From an uncultured Ileibacterium sp. (GTDB lineage: Bacteria; Bacillota; Clostridia; Peptostreptococcales; Anaerovoracaceae), in assembly GCA_902488835.1 (NCBI GenBank), contig CABTXQ010000054.1:1-6631 (forward strand): DNA of 6,631 nt, written 5' to 3'. A model generated the notes under the pieces. It saw only the letters and a list, made by a program, of their open reading frames with translations. It was not told the DNA's origin and did no database searches. Both the position numbers and the translations under genes were made by a program. Below, in pieces: positions 5,292 to 6,631 of this stretch; position 1 is the first letter of the stretch, and each line of letters opens with the position of its first letter.

Positions 5292-6631
5292 ATGCGAAAG
5301 AGATATAAAAAGCTATTAGCTTGCTTAACAATGATGTTAAGTATGTCAATGACACTATCGCCTATTATGTCATTTGCGGAAACAGCTGATAATCCTAACG
5401 GTGAAGATAAGAATAATGTATCAGTAGAGCAAAATGATAAAAAGGCAGAAACAAAAACTGAAGCAAAAGCTGAAACAAAGAATGAAGATAAAGCTACTGA
5501 CAAAGAGTCTAACAATAAATTAGAAGCACCTAAAAAGGATGTAAGTAAGGGAGCAAAGCTCACCCTTAAATCCGGAGAATATGGATATCTTGCTATTGTA
5601 AATAAAGATAAGAATGGTAAGGCTAATATTATCACCTCAGGTGAAAACGATACAGTTAAAGCTAATGTAGGAGATACACTTGAAATAGCAGTATATGGAA
5701 AGAATCCTAAAGTTTCGCTTAAAGGAGCAGAAACTGTAGAAAAGACAAAACTGCCTGAAAACGCAAGCCTATATAAAATAAAAGTAACTGAAGAAGTTGC
5801 TGAAATGTCAGTACGTTTTGATTCTAACGGTGCAAAGGTCGTTCAAATGCTTAGAATGGCAAGAAGTGCTGTTATATCAGGAACAATAACAAGTGTAACA
5901 GGACATGGATATGGCGAAGTATTACAAGCAGTTCTATCTGTTTCTGACGGTGATATGTTTGGAGTATGTTGTGAAAGACCTAATACAAATACCCCAAACA
6001 AAGGTAATGTAATGAGCCTAACAAAGGTAGATAACAATAGTCCTTTAGGAAGAGTGGCATACTATGGTTATCTAAATCGTGGAAATCATGATAGCTTATA
6101 TGCAACATCAGCAGCAGCAACTTGCATAAGAGGTGCAAACCAAGGGAATAAATATGGACCTCTTTCTCAGAGAATAGAAAGAGAAGCAAGAGCAGGAACA
6201 CTACCAGCAGGACCATCAAGCTTTGAGTGCTATGTAGGTACAGCAGGAAGTAAGCAGGCAATTCTCTTTTGGAGAGATAAGCCACAAGGTAAGGTAAAGC
6301 TTCTAAAGAGTGTAGCAGATAATAAAGCACTAACAGAAGAGTGCAAGAAGATGTACTCTCTAGCAGGAGCAGAGTACACAGTATATGAAGATGCTGCACT
6401 AACGAGAACTCAAGGTAAGCTAATAACCAAGGAAGATGGAAGCACTAATGAGCTTGAAGAAAACCCTGGAATTTATTATGTCAAAGAAACAAAAGCACCT
6501 AAGGGCTTTGCACTTGACCCAGTAGTTCATGAGGTGGAAATTAAGGCAGGAGAAACAGCAACTGTAGAATCCAAAGATAGTCCTTTGTTTGACCCTATTT
6601 CAATAGTTCTAAAGAAGGTTGCAGATGGAAA
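5292..6631 (+). CDS. Cell-surface adhesin with possible thioester domain and SpaA/Cna-B-type domains (3' end outside window)
   Basis: The frame is open from ATG 5292 to the window end: 446 complete codons with no stop. AAAGGA at 5279-5284 lies 7 bases upstream. Residues 1-29 are a Sec signal peptide (basic MRKRYKK, hydrophobic core, SFA before the cut). Residues 30-85 are a Lys/Glu/Thr-rich spacer, and 88-180 a small beta-rich region. Residues 195-328 could be a thioester domain: a candidate Cys at 226/227 in GVCCERPNTNTPNKG and Gln322 in SKQAILFW, giving the Cys-Gln pair used for covalent host attachment. From 333 a SpaA/Cna-B-type domain begins (GKVKLLKSVADN), with the AGAEYTVYED segment (358-367) and the YYVKETKAPKGF signature (395-406). 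Lys337 or Lys339 and Glu361 are possible isopeptide-bond residues. A second domain starts near 437 (ISIVLKKVADG). More repeats and a sortase (LPxTG-like) anchor are expected beyond the window. Confidence 0.88.
   Translation, partial: MRKRYKKLLACLTMMLSMSMTLSPIMSFAETADNPNGEDKNNVSVEQNDKKAETKTEAKAETKNEDKATDKESNNKLEAPKKDVSKGAKLTLKSGEYGYLAIVNKDKNGKANIITSGENDTVKANVGDTLEIAVYGKNPKVSLKGAETVEKTKLPENASLYKIKVTEEVAEMSVRFDSNGAKVVQMLRMARSAVISGTITSVTGHGYGEVLQAVLSVSDGDMFGVCCERPNTNTPNKGNVMSLTKVDNNSPLGRVAYYGYLNRGNHDSLYATSAAATCIRGANQGNKYGPLSQRIEREARAGTLPAGPSSFECYVGTAGSKQAILFWRDKPQGKVKLLKSVADNKALTEECKKMYSLAGAEYTVYEDAALTRTQGKLITKEDGSTNELEENPGIYYVKETKAPKGFALDPVVHEVEIKAGETATVESKDSPLFDPISIVLKKVADG

Noticed and set aside
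5980..6399. 139-residue open frame on the - strand inside the adhesin
   Set aside because: The Leu-rich product is a shadow of adhesin codons. The + strand frame has a signal peptide and SpaA-type motifs and stays open throughout.

Overview
The window is AT-rich and uses many AGA and ATA codons and purine-rich AGGAG-type ribosome binding sites. This points to a low-GC Gram-positive anaerobe of the Clostridia/Tissierellia type; the species cannot be named from the sequence. The gene content looks like the accessory and maintenance part of an integrative conjugative element or a related plasmid: the end of a ParB-like partition protein, a string of small unrecognised genes, a Fic enzyme, a pentapeptide-repeat protein, a Cys-rich miniprotein, and the start of a large cell-surface adhesin. 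No relaxase, type IV secretion gene, integrase or attachment site lies in this window, so the element assignment is inference.

Layout (every supported gene is on the + strand). 1-546: C-terminal part of a ParB-like protein, whose linker is built from a tandem 45-bp repeat with perfect inverted-repeat ends. 548-718: a 56-residue two-helix membrane protein. 762-1948: two genes overlapping by 4 bp, the second resembling the DUF6710 family. 1949-2090: the longest gap between genes, with a likely extended -10 promoter. 2091-4294: Fic enzyme, four-helix membrane protein and coiled-coil lipoprotein, closed by a strong terminator at 4319-4344. 4367-5175: a 26-residue hydrophobic peptide, a protein of 25 uninterrupted pentapeptide repeats, and a 62-residue Cys-rich miniprotein. 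5181-5271: an 8-codon ORF behind a strong ribosome binding site, then a hairpin with a T-rich tail. 5292-6631: start of a secreted adhesin with a possible thioester domain and SpaA/Cna-B-type isopeptide domains, running off the window.

How the parts may work together. The ParB-like protein would help maintain or regulate the element. The Fic/membrane/lipoprotein set reads as one transcription unit with its own promoter and terminator and probably works at the cytoplasm-envelope boundary. The adhesin may promote attachment to host or partner cells. The overlapping pair at 762-1948 and the Fic unit are the best candidates for an undescribed system, but no function can be shown from sequence alone. 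No gene-free stretch exceeds 150 bases. I see no tRNA, rRNA, CRISPR array or insertion sequence.
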